64,000 nucleotides of DNA, from contig JABAKD010000002.1 in the NCBI GenBank assembly GCA_012845835.1, positions 3,391,001-3,455,000 of the forward strand, given 5' to 3'. Below the pieces are notes generated by a model. That model was given only the letters and a program-made list of their open reading frames with translations, made no database searches and was not told the origin of the DNA. The translations under genes were made by a program, and so were the position numbers. Shown here one piece after another: positions 34,779 through 44,985 of the stretch. This stretch comes from Undaria pinnatifida. Lineage: Eukaryota > Sar > Phaeophyceae > Laminariales > Alariaceae. The stretch's first letter is position 1. Every line of letters begins with the position of its first letter.

Positions 34779-35085
34779 GATGCGCGCTACGACAGAGGTG
34801 AACCAACTGTTGTTGTTTATTTTGCTTCTGAGGTTCTTCAATGTGGGAACTTAAGGCCTCTCCCGACAACGGATTTGGCTGAAAACGAAAACTGCTCATG
34901 AGATCGGATGGACAAAAAACAATCTCATGGCCCAAGGTGCGCAACGAGAATCAGGCGAAAAAAAACAAAAACAAAGAATGCCTATTTTCGGCGGACGATT
35001 TTTGGGTTAAGGAGGGCTCCTCGTCCGTCATTCAGAAAAATATTTTCAGACGGAAAGAAGCGCTATCTCTATCGTAGCACACGTC
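34779..35085 (-). mobile_element. Family A element
   Basis: GATGCGCGCTACGACAGAGG to CTCTATCGTAGCACACGTC. Confidence 0.7.
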
Positions 35086-35089
35086 CTCG

Positions 35090-35162
35090 TTATTGAGGTT
35101 ATTGAGGTTATTGGGGTTATTGGGGTTATTGAGGTTATTGAGGTTATTGAGGTTATTGACCC
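35090..35162. repeat. 9-bp minisatellite (GGTTATTGA)n
   Basis: Eight units of GAGGTTATT / GGGGTTATT. Confidence 0.9.
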
Positions 35163-35577
35163 CCCTGTTCCTTTTGCGGTGTTAAGGTTTGGTCATGTCA
35201 TAAATCTTTGGATGAAAATTCGCAATGGAATGTGGTTGTTGTTGTTGTTCTCGCATTAACTCGCATAATCAAGTCCGTGGGCACAGGACAGGCTCCAGTC
35301 ACTCTGGAGCTGAGGAATACCCCAGGGAAAACACACACACAACCCAAGGTGGTACACGCATGTATCACAGCTGACGCAATTCATGCCTCCACCAGAAACA
35401 TATAAAAGTGAAATTGGGAGTCCGTCTACGATGCGCTAGGTCCATACCGGTGCATACGTCTCATTACTCACGCCTGAAGAAACCAACTATTTCGATCGCC
35501 ACCCAAGGAAGACTACCACGTATATATTACACGTGGTATTTATCACTGCACATACGCACGACAGGCGTAAGTCAATT

Positions 35578-35775
35578 GGAGAAAAGAAACAAAGAAAAGA
35601 AAAGAAGATAAAGGAAAGGAAAGAAAAGAGAAGAAAACGAACAAAACGAAAAAGGCAAGAAAAGAGAAGAAAAAGACAAGAAAGGCAAGAAAAGACAAGA
35701 CAAGAAGAGGAAGCAAGGCAAGGAAAGAAAGAAGAAGAGAAAAAAGAAAAAAGAAAAAGAAGAGAAAGAAATATA
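35578..35775. repeat. A/G-only tract of about 200 bp
   Basis: Almost pure purine on the plus strand (AAGAAAAGAGAAGAAAA-like, few C). In the DENN transcript it would be a long C/U tract. The Lys/Glu/Arg frame is a composition effect. Confidence 0.9.
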
Positions 35776-35961
35776 TCATACTAGCAAACGCTAGGAACTG
35801 GCTAAGGATGGCATTGGGCTAACAGAGGGTATCACGTCCATCATCAATGGCACTTGGGAGAGAACGCAACATGGCGAAGAAGCCAGGGCGGTCTTATGCT
35901 ATCTTGTGACGGCCATTAGAAGGCCCACAACTTTCAAGACGATGATGGCCAAACCCAGACT

Positions 35962-36405
35962 TCAGTCTCTTGGGCATGACGCCCTCCCTTCCCCCCCTCC
36001 CAAATTCCTCCCTTTCCCCCTCCCCCCCTCCCCTCCCCGCCCCCCCCCCCTTCCCCCTCCCCCCAGCCGCTTAGAGATGCCAACGGTGGATAGCGCTGCC
36101 GCAGCCTTTGCGCGTCGCTCTGCAGCTTTCCGTCTCTCCGTTTCATGCCAATTTCGCATGAACAACTCGGCCCCCTCCTCTACTCTTCGAAACCATCTGC
36201 CAGCCTTCTGAGCAGCCTTTCGCCATCCTTCGAATTTTATTCCAAAGACCGACATATCCTCCTTCAGACGATCCATCCAGTCATTCTCTTGCCCCTCTGA
36301 GTAGCCCTTACCCCCAACAAACTCCCCAGACATCACCCTCTGTGGCAGACGCTCTTCCCCCATACGTGCTACGAACCCCGAAAACAAAATCCTCCGTTTG
36401 CGCAC
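35962..36405 (-). pseudogene. LINE C-terminal region
   Basis: In a different frame from the reverse transcriptase, 147 codons start RKRRILFSGFVARMGEERLP, typical of the region after the thumb in this LINE type ('R-x-R-x-L-F-x-G-x-V-x-R-M'). They run into a charged segment with WMDRLKEDMSVF and end in a Gly-rich tract over a G-rich stretch. Between 36405 and 36744 the expected sequence is readable only piecewise. Confidence 0.7.
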
Positions 36406-36743
36406 TATCGCCTCAACGCTCTCAGAATCTGTGTGGGCAAGCGCGTCGGCGTGCGATAGGGTGTGGTCGTCGCGCTTCCGTTTCCGTCATCCAAGGCATC
36501 GGAGGAGCATGGAGCGGTGAACCCGTCGTAGACTGTCATAGTCAGGCTTCTTCGGGCTCCACGTCATGCAACCGTACAGCAGTGTCTCGACCACCTCAGC
36601 TTTCAGTAACCGCACCTTCAACCGTAAACGCACACCCGGGCGATCATAGATTTCCATCTTGTACCGCTGGAAGCACGCCCAGGCCCTTTAAAGACGCCGC
36701 GTCATTTCAATGCTAAGGTCTCTGTCTGCGGTGATAGCCCCGC

Positions 36744-37772
36744 CTAAGTATACAAACTGGATTGTTTGTTTTTATACCTGGCCGGCTGCATTGATCGTGA
36801 AGACACCTTCCCCCCGCTTTTGGTTTCCAGGCACATTATCTCTGTTTTTGCCTCGGATACTGTAAGCCCGAACGACGAGCACGCAGTCACGATCACCGTC
36901 ATCATCCTCTCCAGCCCTTCTGATGATCGCGATACGATGCCCGCATCGTCCGCGTACAGCATACCCCACAATCTCTGCACCCCCCCCCCATCCTTCCCCT
37001 TCCGTCCGGCGACTTTGCCTGTGCTTGAAGTGCCCTTCTTCTCGCCTTCCTCCTTTCGCTGGAGCTGCACCATGTTGTCCGTGATGGCTGCATCAGCGAG
37101 GAAGCATTGCTCTGCCACACGCAGTACCGCCGTGAAAAACATGTTGAACAGCAGTGGCGCGAGCACGCATCCTTGCCTGAGACCTTGCCCCACGTCGAAC
37201 TTATCCGAGCACTCTCCATCATCCAGCCGCACGCATGCTTGCATACCGTCGTGGAATTGGCGGATGACGGCGAGCATTCTCGGTGGCACGCCAAAACGAG
37301 CAAGGACATCCCACAAAAGGCTTCGGTCGACGGAGTCGTATGCTTTGGTGAGGTCGATAAAGCACATGTACAAGGGGGTGTCCTTCTTCCGCGCCAGTTC
37401 CTGCAGTCGTCGTACTACGAACATCATGTCAACCGTCGAGCGTTGGGGTCTGAACCCGCACTGTTCCTACGGCAGAATGTTCTTGCGTTCGCAATAGTCA
37501 CTCAGGCGACCCGCGATGACTTTGAGGAGTACTTTACCGGCGTGAGCCACGAGGGAGATGCCACGATACTTGCCACACTCAGTCCGATATTTCTTCTTGT
37601 GAAGCACCATAATCGTTGCATCTTTCCATTGTTGCGGTACGCCACCCCCGCTCCACACAGCGACGATGATATCGTGAACGTTTCCGAGGGTGTTCAATTC
37701 TCCTTCGTCGGCCAAAACCTTCAAGATCTCGGCCGGAAGCCCATCGGGCCCTACCGCCTTTCGGTTCGCCAA
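36744..37772 (-). pseudogene. LINE reverse transcriptase region
   Basis: Two open pieces in one frame (37772-37467 and 37427-36744) are separated by a TAG before EQCGFR. Motifs in order: [46 protein letters not shown] (first catalytic Asp), [14 protein letters not shown], and [12 protein letters not shown] (catalytic Tyr-x-Asp-Asp). The catalytic residues are intact while the frame is not. The frame is lost near 36775, within the segment that should read on to the 'YLGG' motif, which is visible in another frame. Confidence 0.88.
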
Positions 37773-37838
37773 CGCCCGGATCGCCTCCTCTACTTCGTAC
37801 CTAGACGGGACATCGTCCAGTGGTCTGCACGGGGGCCA

Positions 37839-38606
37839 CTACTTAAGCTCGTCCACAATGCTCGGATCAAGGGTCGACGACTTGGTGTTGAGCAGTTTGT
37901 GAAACCACCTCACCCACCGCTCGCGGATGAGGGCATTATCCCGCAGCAATCGACCTTCTTCGTCCTTGATGTACTGCAAGTTAAACGTCCTCTTCCCTTC
38001 CACATCCATCCCCTTGAGGTGTTTGTAGAAGTTAAATTGATCACCTTCTCGGATACGCCCTTCGAGTTGGCTAACGTAATCTTCCAAGAACCTCTGAACA
38101 CCTTCCGGCCGCGTTCGTTTCAGCTGTTTGATGGTCGCCTTCAAGGCTTGCCGTAGACCACGACCGTTTGGAGCAGAACGGACCCGTTTCCTCGCGTCTT
38201 CACTTCTATCCTGCCATCGTGCATTCAACTCCGCTCTCGTCTCCTCGGTCGCACACCAGCCCCTCGGCACTTGTTTGCGCCGAATAGGGGGCGCTATGTC
38301 GGCGGCGTTTGACAGTATCGTCTCGGTCAGTAATGAAGCGATGTCATCAACGCTTCCGGCATTAGTACCGGGTGTCGGAGAGGCAAGGTTGGCTGCTATC
38401 GCATTTTGCAAGTTCATCCGTAGATGCAGGTCCGCCATTAATCTTTGTAGATCAATAGCTCGCCGGCTTTTGATAGCTATCTTTGGACGCTTTGGTGCGA
38501 TGCGGCCTAAGAGGCGAATATTTTCTATCACGGGGTTGTGGTCCGACTCTGCGTTCTCCCTGGGTGGAGTCCGCACAGTGACATTACGTACCAATCGTCT
38601 ATCCAC
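37839..38606 (-). pseudogene. LINE linker between endonuclease and reverse transcriptase
   Basis: The same reading frame resumes after the first stop and is open for 255 codons. It starts with the end of the endonuclease (ENAESDHNPVI, with the terminal catalytic His in SDHNPV) and runs through a charged helical linker (KRTRPEGVQRFLEDYVSQL) to the start of the reverse transcriptase. It ends with a TAG after VDELK. Confidence 0.8.
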
Positions 38607-38630
38607 TTGCCGTGTCAGTATGTAGTCAAG

Positions 38631-39503
38631 TCAGTACTGGGCCTTTCCTCGGTTAGGGCTCTGAAATGTATACAATATACCACGAGCAGGTGTAGCATAG
38701 TACGTGTTGAGGAGGGCGAGCTTGTTATCAGTTGCGTGAGTCAATAGTCGCTCTCCGTTGTCGTTCAGCTCGTCACGTCCGTATGCACCCAATACCGTGC
38801 TGTCGGTCCACTCTATCCCTCTCATGCCTGTACGAGCATTTGCGTCCATCAGGACAAGGAGGTGGTCCCTACTGGGTACCTCCTTGACCACCTCGTCAAG
38901 TGAATTCCAAAAGTAATCATTTTCGCTGGTGCTCTTGTCGAGAGTGGGAGCATAGCCTACAATGAAAGACACACCGTTAGATTTCCCTTTGAGTTGGATG
39001 CGAACCTTCATCAGTCTAGCACTGATGCACTCAACCGCGACGTCGCCCTTATCCATCCCTGCCACGATAGACTCTCTAACAGCTAAGCCTACCCCGTGGT
39101 TCTCCTTTTTCTCGTAGTTTCCTTCGTCTGCTCCTGAGCAAAACACAACATACCCCGCCGCCGTGAAAGCACGTTGTCCATTGCCCCTCACCTCCTGCAA
39201 TCCTATGACATCACAACCTGCGTCTTCGCAAGTCTTCATTATCACCTCGGCGTGGCCTATGCCGTTCGTGCCCTTGAACGCAAGTGTTCGAACGTTGTAC
39301 GTACCCACGACGAGTTCCCCTGCTCTCGACCTAGCCCTTGCATCTGTGAAAATTTTGTGAGCAGCCCTGTTCGAATCCTCCTGCGCCTCCTCCTCTTCTT
39401 CCGAGCCTCCAATTTCCTCCATTCCACCCTCCGTTTTTCCCAGACAGAGTATTTCCCCCTCTCCGTCTCCCTTCGCACGGCCCGGTTCTTGCCTAAGTGC
39501 CAA
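38631..39503 (-). pseudogene. LINE endonuclease region
   Basis: A 290-codon open stretch holds the endonuclease/exonuclease/phosphatase fold motifs in order: VVGTYNVRTLAF (first strand with the catalytic Asn), DVIGLQEVRGNG (catalytic Glu), GVGLAVRES, FIVGYAP, and LLVLMDANARTG (Asp-x-Asn). Such enzymes nick the target for target-primed reverse transcription. It ends at a TGA inside the C-terminal endonuclease motif, just before LDYIL; homologous elements have a sense codon there. A CGA-to-TGA change at CpG would explain it. An N-terminal Arg-rich frame extends to 39721 in another phase. Confidence 0.85.
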
Positions 39504-39950
39504 CGTGAAGGGGCCAGCAGCCCCGACACGCCACGTCCATCCCCTTCCCGACTTTGGCGCTTAGTCACGTGGGTTCCATCCTCTCTTCTCTGTTCGATAC
39601 GCGCCCCATGCTTTCCGCGGCGGTGATGCGACACTGCATCCGCAGGCAAGGCTGCTGCGTTAAACAATTCCGCGAGGAACATTGTTGCCTTGTCGCTGGA
39701 TGTCACCGCCGGCCCGGCCATACCCGAGCGCTACTTCAGCGCACGAGTAAGGTCGACGCCACACAACCCCTCAGGGGCTCTGGCACATTTTGGGGAAGCC
39801 TCAGGCCCGAGCACCACCCCGGCCGGGGAGCAGCCAAGGGCAGAGTGTAAGCCATGCTCGGTAAAAATGAAAGGAGACCCTAGGACTGGTACACAATTTC
39901 ATTGGCTAAGATATCGAACCATGAATCGCTAGGCATATAAGAAAGTAAAC

Positions 39951-40601
39951 GACGCGTGCTGCGATAGATGAGAGGCGCACCCCGGTTTTTTTTTCCGAGG
40001 TTCTTCGGTTTGGGAGCTTCAAGACCTCTTCTAATAACTGATCTGGCGCGTGACACGGTCGGTAGAGGTATAAGGCATACCATTTTTTGGCAAAGTAGTT
40101 TCTGAATGACGCTGGGCTCCTTCACCCACAATGGACGGAAAAAGGTCATCTTTTTTGCGCTGTTCGTGCTGTGTGCCTTGGCCATAGGATTTTCCATCCG
40201 GGATCAAAGCGGTTTTATTTTTCTCTAAAATCAGTTTTTGGGAGAGGTCTTAAGCCTCCTTCACCCACAGTGGTCGGCAATAGGTCATCTTTTTTGCGCT
40301 GTTCATGCTGTGTGCCTTGGCCATAGGATTTTCCATCCGGGATCAAAGCGGTTTTATTTTTCTCTAAAATCAGTTTTTGGGAGAGGTCTTAAGCCTCCTT
40401 CACCCACAGTGGTCGGCAATAGGTCATCTTTTTTGCGCTGTTCATGCTGTGTGCCTTGGCCATGGGATTTTTCATCCGGGAACAAAGCGGTTTTGTTTTT
40501 TCTCTTAAAATCAGTTTTTGGGAGAGATCTTAAGCCTCCCAAATTGAGCGTAGTATTAAATTAGTAAAAAAAAGTGGTGCACCTCTGTCGCAGCACGCAT
40601 C
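39951..40601. mobile_element. Composite family A with 139-bp triplication
   Basis: A minus-oriented left end (GACGCGTGCTGCGATAGATG) runs into a plus-oriented copy. The segment around GGTCATCTTTTTTGCGCTGT is present three times (T-run starts 40151, 40290, 40429; period 139). The right end is CCTCTGTCGCAGCACGCATC. Confidence 0.75.
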
Positions 40602-40999
40602 TTATTTATTTATTTTTGGGGGGGTCAAAAATAAAGCTGCTGAGCAGCCGGATGTAAAATAAATCCCATATGTATGGCCGAGGTAAAGGACTTGACAATC
40701 ATGAGAGGAGAAAAATAAAAATATATGGTTTTTTTCCGACGGATTTGGGTTAAAAAAAAAAAAAAAGTTTCGCCCGAAAAGTGCTACCTCTATCGTATAA
40801 GCATGCGTCGTAATATCAACATTTTACTATAGCACACCAGAGATACGCATGCACTGGGTTGGCTCTTGGCGCCTCGTTGACGATTTCATTTCCGTCCAGG
40901 TTATTTGTTTTTTGGCGCTCCAAAAGTGCAACAACCTCTGTTGGATTTTTTTTTTTTTTTTTGTGAGAAATGTGAGGGTCCGAAACCAAGACTTCGGTT

Positions 41000-41118
41000 G
41001 GGAGGGGGGGGGGCGGGGGGAGGGGGGGGGGGGGCGGGGGGGGGGCGGGGGGGGGGGGGCGGGGGGGGGCGGGGAGGGGGGGCGGGGGGGGGGGGCGGGG
41101 GGCGGGGGCGGGGGGGCG
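41000..41118. repeat. G-rich tract of about 120 bp
   Basis: Runs of 4-12 G separated by single C or A. Apparent Gly-rich and Pro-rich frames are artefacts. Confidence 0.9.
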
Positions 41119-41460
41119 CATTTAGATTGTTGGGCGGTTTTTCAGCGACTCCGAGCCGCTGTACGAGTAGTTACCTGCTACGGCAGAGCCTGGATTTCGG
41201 TTTTTGCTCGATATGCACCGCCATGGGACTGCTTTTTTTTTCACCCCGAGTCCACGAGAAGTCATGATTCGAAGGGCATCAGAGCCACTCGCGCAAGCGG
41301 CCAATACACGGCAGCAACTGACGGGGGTACCCGGGTCATCCCAAGGTGCCGACGGTCGTAGCAGTAGAAACGGCGGGGTTTCTAGCGTGTGGGGGTAAAC
41401 GTTTGTGTGACCGGTGAATAGGGTAATTTTACGAGTATGGTATGTCTCGGACAAAAGAAA

Positions 41461-41774
41461 GACGCGTGCTACGATATAGAGGTGTGTGCACAGCACCACC
41501 TTTGTTTCCGAGGTTCCTCAGTTTGGGAGCTTGCTATGGCCTCTCCCAAAAAAACAGATTTTTGCGGAGAGAAAAATGAAACTGCTACTTGTGCGACATG
41601 CCGGAGGAAAACTCCCAGGGGGCCGATACTATAGGTACATACAACTAGAACAATGGCTGAGAAAAAAATATGGCCTGCTATTTCCGAGACAATTTTGGGG
41701 TTAAGGAGCCCGGTCACTCAGAACCCATTCTCGCCAAAAAAAAAGGTAGACCTTAACACCTCTATCGTAGCGCA
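41461..41774 (-). mobile_element. Family A element
   Basis: GACGCGTGCTACGATATAGA to ACCTCTATCGTAGCG; directly abuts a family E repeat on its right. Confidence 0.75.
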
Positions 41775-41915
41775 ATAGAAGCGTTGATCGGGTCGAGCGA
41801 ACGAACGCCTTCCAATTCATGGTTCGGGCGGGATATTGAGTTTTAGTTCCTCGTGTCAGGGGAAGCTCAGAATATTATTCTGCGCTCCCCCCCCTTACGT
41901 CATGTGGGACCGTCC
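41775..41915 (+). repeat. Family E repeat
   Basis: GCGCAATAGAAGCGTTGATC, AACGAACGCCTTCCAATTCA, GTGTCAGGGGAAGCTCAGAA. Abuts a family A element. Confidence 0.65.
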
Positions 41916-42090
41916 GACTCACTCCCTCTACCGCAAGATTGGTCTCAAACAGCACATCCAATCTCTCTACGGTGGCGCACAGCTCGGGCACGCGCACCGC
42001 TGGTGGTGCTCGCGCATCATTGGCCCTCACCTAACGGTTATTAACCCGGTCCGAAAGGTATTGGGCAGCACCGCAGTACAGCTCCAATGT

Positions 42091-42364
42091 GACGCATGCT
42101 GCGATAGATGTATTAAGGTATACCTTTTTTTGGCGAAAATGGTTTCTGGATGACCAAAACCGTCTCGGAAATAGTAGGCCATTTTGTTTTCTTGCAATTA
42201 TAGTGGTTGTGTACCCAGGCCATGGGAGTTTTCATCCGGTAGTGTAGCAGCTTTTTGTTTTTTCCAAACCGGTTTTTTTGCAGACGATCATGTCTTAAAG
42301 CTCCCAAAATTGAGGGACATCTCAGAAAAAAAGCGGTGCACCCTTCTATCGTAGCACGCGCGTC
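42091..42364 (+). mobile_element. Family A element
   Basis: GACGCATGCTGCGATAGATG to TCTATCGTAGCACGCGCGTC. Confidence 0.75.
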
Positions 42365-42573
42365 TGAAATGACCAAAACACAAGATTGCGCTCAAACCGA
42401 GACTTGGTAACCGCGACCGCCATAGCACAGCTCTGTGCGCGCTCAAAGAACAAGACCGCCGTACGTAGAGGGAGTTACCCATGTTGCACTACGACCGGGT
42501 TTGGGCCCCGGGTGCGCGGGTGACCCTGACCCTATACCTCGCTGCAAAAGGCATTGTAGGCCGTTTGGTTGGC

Positions 42574-43014
42574 GACGCGTGCTACGATAGAGGTATTAAG
42601 GTACACCTTTTTTTGGCTAGAACGGTTTCTAAAATGACGGTGAGCCCTTCTTAGAATCGTCGGAAAAATACGCTTCTTTTTTTTCCTCGTTTTGCATGAT
42701 TATTGTCGCTGTGTACCTAGCTAGGCCATGGGATTTTTTCTGTGGTATTCTTCTGCTCCTTCGCCTGTCGTTGAATGTAAGTACTGGGTTAGATGAGGCC
42801 TCCTACCGCAAGCGAGAGGTCCTCACCCGCGATGAACTCCCCCACTAAGCTCACAGTCCCGAGCTTAGTACGGTACCGTAAGTCCCTGTTCGGTAGCAGT
42901 TTTGATTATTCTCCAATTCAGTTTTTGGGGAAGGTCTTAAGCGCCCGAAGCTGAGGAGAACCTCAGAATAAAAAAATAAAGTGCGGCAACCTCATCTCCA
43001 TCGTAGCACGCGTC
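42574..43014 (+). mobile_element. Family A element with internal insertion
   Basis: GACGCGTGCTACGATAGAGG to CTCCATCGTAGCACGCGTC. Bases about 42755-42890 are not found in other copies. It ends 200 bp from the DENN exon at 43214. Confidence 0.75.
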
Positions 43015-43213
43015 TGGGCACAGTACAGCCGACCAGTTCCATGGAGGGTTCGTGCCGATGAAAAAAGATGGGGAAACAAATTTTTCGAAAGACGGCAACA
43101 AGGAGCAGGGGGATCACTAGCGCGAGTAATAACCCCTATACATCCCGCTGCAAAAAAAAGGCCTCAAAATTGACACCGCCCCATCCGTACTACACGCGCA
43201 TGCGCAATCGCAC

Positions 43214-43397
43214 CTGGTACTCGCACATGAGCGCCCCGACGACAGCCAGGAGAACGTCCATGGGTATCGTAGAAAGCGTCGCTGGAAGCGCCCAAGCGGC
43301 GACGGCGTCGACCATTTCCCGTCCGTCGGCCACGTACGGCGGAAGCCGATCTCCCCTTAGCCCTGCGAAGCTGTCGTACGTGACGATGCCTTCCTCG
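43214..43397 (-). CDS. DENN-domain protein, cDENN exon with WALP and 'LM-CEY' helix (184 bp)
   Basis: One base plus 61 codons. Recognisable parts are TYDSFAGLRGDRLPPY, then AVAAWALPATLSTIPMDVLL, then AVVGALMCEYQ. The last part corresponds to the cDENN signature 'll-l-x-alL-E-x-x-V', in which a Glu precedes the strand 'VvfvS' that the next exon supplies. The donor is CAG|GTGCGA. The acceptor CGGTAG is the first AG on the minus strand after about 100 bp without any AG, downstream of a pyrimidine-rich stretch and of a (GGAC)n microsatellite. Phase is consistent on both sides. The 9603-bp intron that follows holds the LINE and several family A elements. Confidence 0.75.
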
Positions 43398-43417
43398 CTA
43401 CCGGTGATTTTATTGCC

Positions 43418-43477
43418 GTCGGTCCGTCCGTCCGTCCGTCCGTCCGTCCGTCCGTCCGTCCGTCCGTCCGTCCGTCG
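43418..43477. repeat. (CCGT)n microsatellite next to a DENN exon acceptor
   Basis: About fourteen CCGT units, GGAC-type in the transcript. Starts 20 bp upstream of the proposed acceptor at 43398. Confidence 0.95.
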
Positions 43478-43744
43478 GTGTCCGTGTTCGTGTGTCGAGT
43501 TGGAGTGGTGGCGGGCACGCGCGAAAAGAGAGGCGCGTGTCGATGGAGGGTGGGCGTTATTCGCGCGTCAACGAACATCTCATCTTCAAATAGACCAAAA
43601 AAACGTCTGGTAGGGGGGTAGGGGGGGGAGGATACATACATGTGCACATTTCACTTCGGCGCGTTCTACGGTAGCGACATAGCCCGTTTTTTTTGCCCTT
43701 TTTTTCTCTGAATCACGAGACCCCGCATTAACCCCTTAAGAAAC

Positions 43745-44021
43745 GACAAGTGCTACGATAGAGGTATACCTTTTCTTGGCAAGAAGAATTGTTTCTGAAT
43801 GACGGGGGCTCTCTTTAACCCAAAATCGTTGGGAAAAAAAAAACTTCATTTTTTTAGTGCATGATTCTCGTTCTATACCTAGGCGAGGCTTTTCTTCATC
43901 GGGCCAGCAGTTTTGTTTTTTCTCCAAATCAGTCTTTGGGGTCAAGACATGTCTTAACCTCCGAAAAGTGAGGAACCCCAGAAAAAAAAAAAAGGTGCAC
44001 ACCTCTACCGCAGCACGCGTC
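43745..44021 (+). mobile_element. Family A element
   Basis: GACAAGTGCTACGATAGAGG to CCTCTACCGCAGCACGCGTC; followed directly by a single family F unit (44022-44100). Confidence 0.7.
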
Positions 44022-44374
44022 GTAAGCGCCCCAAAACCCCTCCCTATACTAATTCCAAGTGATTTTCCCAAGAACCGAGTTTCCAAGTTGTAAATGCGTT
44101 ACAACCCAACGCGTCTTTTGAAGGCCTTCGTTCGCGCGATCCGACCAACACTTTTATGCGCCAGTCCGAAAACATATATTTTGCCCTTAAAGGACCAATG
44201 GTACGATCGGGGGGTTACGTTGTTTTGCCCCTTTTTGAGCACTTTTTTTTGTTCAGTTGCTCGGTGTCCCTCGCGCGAGTGACCCCCCCTGTGGAACATT
44301 TTTTCGATATGAATACGAAAAGGGATGGTCATCTACGCGCTGCACCACAAAAAAAAGGCCGAACGTGTTTTTGT

Positions 44375-44985
44375 CAATGAGGTACAGAGTCACTCGTGGG
44401 ACTGGTGAAGACCCAGTAGTGAAAATCGGGGGTAAACCCCTACCGCAGCCTTGATAAGTGGTATACCCTTTTTTGGCGTTGACCCAGTAGTCAAAATTGG
44501 GGGTACCCCCCCTACCGTACGTAGCCTTGATCAGAGGTATACCCTTTTTTGGCGTTGACCCGGTAGTGAAAATTGGGAGTATCCCCCCTACCGTAGCCTT
44601 GATCAGAGGTATACCCTTTTTTGGCGTTGACCCGGTAGTGGAAACTGGGGGTAACCCCCTACCGCAGCCTTGATAAGAGGTATACCCTTTTTTGGCGTTG
44701 ACCCAGTAGTCAAAATTGGGGGTACCCCCCCTACCGTACGTAGCCTTGATCAGAGGTATACCCTTTTTTTCCGTTGACCCGGTAGTGAAAACTGGGGGTA
44801 CCCCTTTACCGCAGCCTTGATCTAAGAGGTATACCCTTTTTTGGCGTTGACCCGGTAGTGAAAATTGGGAGTACCCTCCATAACGTATGTAGCCTAGATC
44901 AGAGGTATACCCTTTTTTGGCGTTGAACCGGTAGTGAAAATTGGGACTAACCCCCTACCGTAGCCTTGATCTAAAAGGTGTCGAA
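44375..44985 (+). repeat. Family D array (seven to eight units)
   Basis: GAGGTACAGAGTCACTCGTG followed by about seven units of GACCCGGTAGTGAAAATTGG with GGTATACCCTTTTTTGGCGT. Two units share a CGTACGTAGCC insertion, so higher-order duplication of a two- or three-unit block is likely. Confidence 0.85.

Larger units (their letters stand above)
35960..39890 (-). mobile_element. Non-LTR retrotransposon (LINE), degenerate
   Basis: An apurinic-type endonuclease, a reverse transcriptase and a C-terminal region follow each other on the minus strand in the order of LINE ORF2. The frame is interrupted by three in-frame stops (near 38632, 37838 and 37466) and by a frameshift near 36775, so this copy cannot make its protein. 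The 5' end is estimated from an N-terminal open frame reaching 39721. The 3' end is estimated from the end of the C-terminal frame. I found no clear target-site duplication. It lies in sense orientation in the 9.6-kb DENN intron. Clade is uncertain (RTE- or Jockey-like). Confidence 0.85.

Noticed and set aside
35533..35784. Lys/Glu/Arg-rich protein
   Set aside because: Pure effect of the A/G tract.
36766..37497. 243-codon plus-strand open frame
   Set aside because: Antisense shadow of the YADD-containing LINE region.
37107..38156. 349-codon plus-strand open frame
   Set aside because: It lies antisense to the LINE reverse transcriptase, whose motifs are unambiguous on the minus strand.
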